Below, piece after piece: positions 32,915 to 33,598 of a stretch of 33,598 nt of DNA. The translations under genes and the position numbers were made by a program. The stretch covers positions 1 through 33,598 of the forward strand of contig JAKABN010000008.1 of the NCBI GenBank assembly GCA_021796895.1. The letters run 5' to 3'. A model generated the notes under the pieces. That model saw nothing but the letters and a program-made list of their open reading frames with translations, did not search any database and had not been told where the DNA came from. Positions within the stretch are counted from its first letter, which is position 1, and the number at the start of each line of letters is the position of its first letter. The stretch is from Thermoplasmata archaeon (lineage in GTDB: Archaea > Thermoplasmatota > Thermoplasmata > Sysuiplasmatales > Sysuiplasmataceae).

Positions 32915-33181
32915 TCACGTGCACTCCCCCGCCGAGCTGTATTTCAGGATTAGATTCCGCGGTATGTACGGACTCCAATTTCCCCTGAAATTACCTCTGT
33001 GTGTGGCCCAGTCTCCCCTGCCCTGGAAGCTCCACACCATCCATTCTTCTGGGGAAAACCCTTCGTGCCAGTATCCGTCGGGTTTCTGTCCCCTGACAAG
33101 TTCAACACATGTGTTTCCCACCTTGACGGAATCGTTCTTCCTCAGGAATTCAGAGTACTCACGTTGTGTAACCTTCCTCAT
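32915..33181 (-). pseudogene. N-terminal fragment of a DNA methyltransferase
   Basis: The frame opens at ATG 33181 with MRKVTQREYSEFLRKNDSVK, and then has the strong family block WMVWSFQGRGDWATHRGNF followed by RGNWSPYIPRNLILKYS. In intact N6/N4 DNA methylases this block comes right before the S-adenosylmethionine motif (DPxLGSGTT-like). Here the frame ends in GECT and a stop exactly at that place, so motif I and the catalytic DPPY/SPPY motif are gone. The C-terminal counterpart appears at 30895-31110 on the same strand. The two together give about 160 of an expected 270 or so residues. Confidence 0.75.
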
Positions 33182-33305
33182 CGACTATAGCCGCGTTTCC
33201 TCTCTGTCCTTCATAACTGATTCCGGGTATCTGGATGGTTCCTTTTAACTGAAACGCTATAGTCGTGCAAAAAATTGCCGGAGGGCGCGCAAGCCGTTAA
33301 GGGCG

Positions 33306-33598
33306 TCACATTTTTCTTGCCTTGATGTGCGAGCTGTGGTAAGCGGAATCTCCAGCATCTGAGGAGGATGCACGTTCGATAGACACGTCCACAAATCCGG
33401 CTTTCTCAAGGGCACTTCTGTATGCGGCGTCCGTCAGGCCTCCACTCACACAGGCGGACCATGAATCCATGTTTCGCCTCTCATTTTCAGGTATATCCCT
33501 GTCCAGAGTGACGTCGGCAACAGCAAACGTCCCTCCCTTTTTCAGGACTCTGAACGCCTCATCGAAGACAGCCTGCTTGTCCGGCGAGAGATTGATCA
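33306..33598 (-). CDS. SAM-dependent methyltransferase, ArsM-like, 5' end outside the window
   Basis: Only the C-terminal 97 residues are inside the window; the start lies beyond 33598. The visible part begins INLSPDKQAVFDEAFRVLKK, then GGTFAVADVTLDRDIPENER, WSACVSGGLTDAAYRSAL and EKAGFVDVSIERA. The NLSPDK...VLK-GG pattern and the later single Cys before GGLT match arsenite methyltransferases and their close class I relatives. The N-terminal Cys residues needed to assign true arsenite activity cannot be seen. It ends at TGA 33306-33308 about 125 bases before the methylase fragment. Confidence 0.8.
   Translation of the reverse strand, partial: INLSPDKQAVFDEAFRVLKKGGTFAVADVTLDRDIPENERRNMDSWSACVSGGLTDAAYRSALEKAGFVDVSIERASSSDAGDSAYHSSHIKARKM

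Noticed and set aside
1-33598. CRISPR array, rRNA genes or insertion sequence ends
   Set aside because: I found no regularly spaced repeats, no rRNA-like stretch and no transposase; the island at 30895-33300 shows no clear terminal repeats.

Overview
The window looks like a chromosomal piece of a moderately GC-rich euryarchaeon, most likely of the class Thermoplasmata. The evidence is an archaeal A-type ATP synthase operon, the small subunit of D-family DNA polymerase, the archaeal tRNA-Ile2 agmatidine synthetase TiaS, an HTH_10 (Bat-type) regulator, TATA-like boxes 25-35 bases before many starts (several suggesting leaderless mRNAs), and GGTGA/GGAGG ribosome sites inside operons. The lineage call is inference from gene content; there is no rRNA in the window.

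Left part (1-8834): an AT-rich spacer with two copies of one palindrome, a small membrane protein gene, tiaS, a thiolase/3-hydroxyacyl-CoA dehydrogenase pair, a zinc-ribbon membrane protein, a bacterial-type pantothenate kinase (coaA), a HAD phosphatase and an MFS transporter. Thiolase, dehydrogenase and CoaA all act on CoA or acyl-CoA and look bacterial.

Centre (9050-24183) is one long minus-strand run. Read in transcription order it is the ATP synthase operon K-E-C-F-A-B-D, an undescribed 56-residue membrane protein, H, I, then an FSR-like MFS transporter overlapping atpI by 4 bases, an HTH_10 regulator, a wrecked OFA-type transporter, and pyruvate(2-oxoacid):ferredoxin oxidoreductase as a gamma-delta fusion, alpha and beta. 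The A subunit has no intein. AtpH coding extends upstream of every standard start codon, to an AUA next to a good ribosome site.

Right part (24380-30888): an ABC exporter pair diverging from the ATPase promoter, the DNA polymerase D small subunit, SerB with two ACT domains, a membrane rhodanese, an RDD protein and a DUF2203 protein.

Far right (30895-33300) is an accessory island of lower GC. A DpnI-type, methyl-directed restriction endonuclease lies between an N-terminal and a C-terminal fragment of a DNA methyltransferase, both on the same strand and in the right order. This suggests that a methyl-dependent nuclease cassette replaced or broke a methylase gene. The DpnI homologue itself has Gln in place of the catalytic Glu and lacks one zinc-ligand Cys. 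The window ends in a partial ArsM-like methyltransferase.
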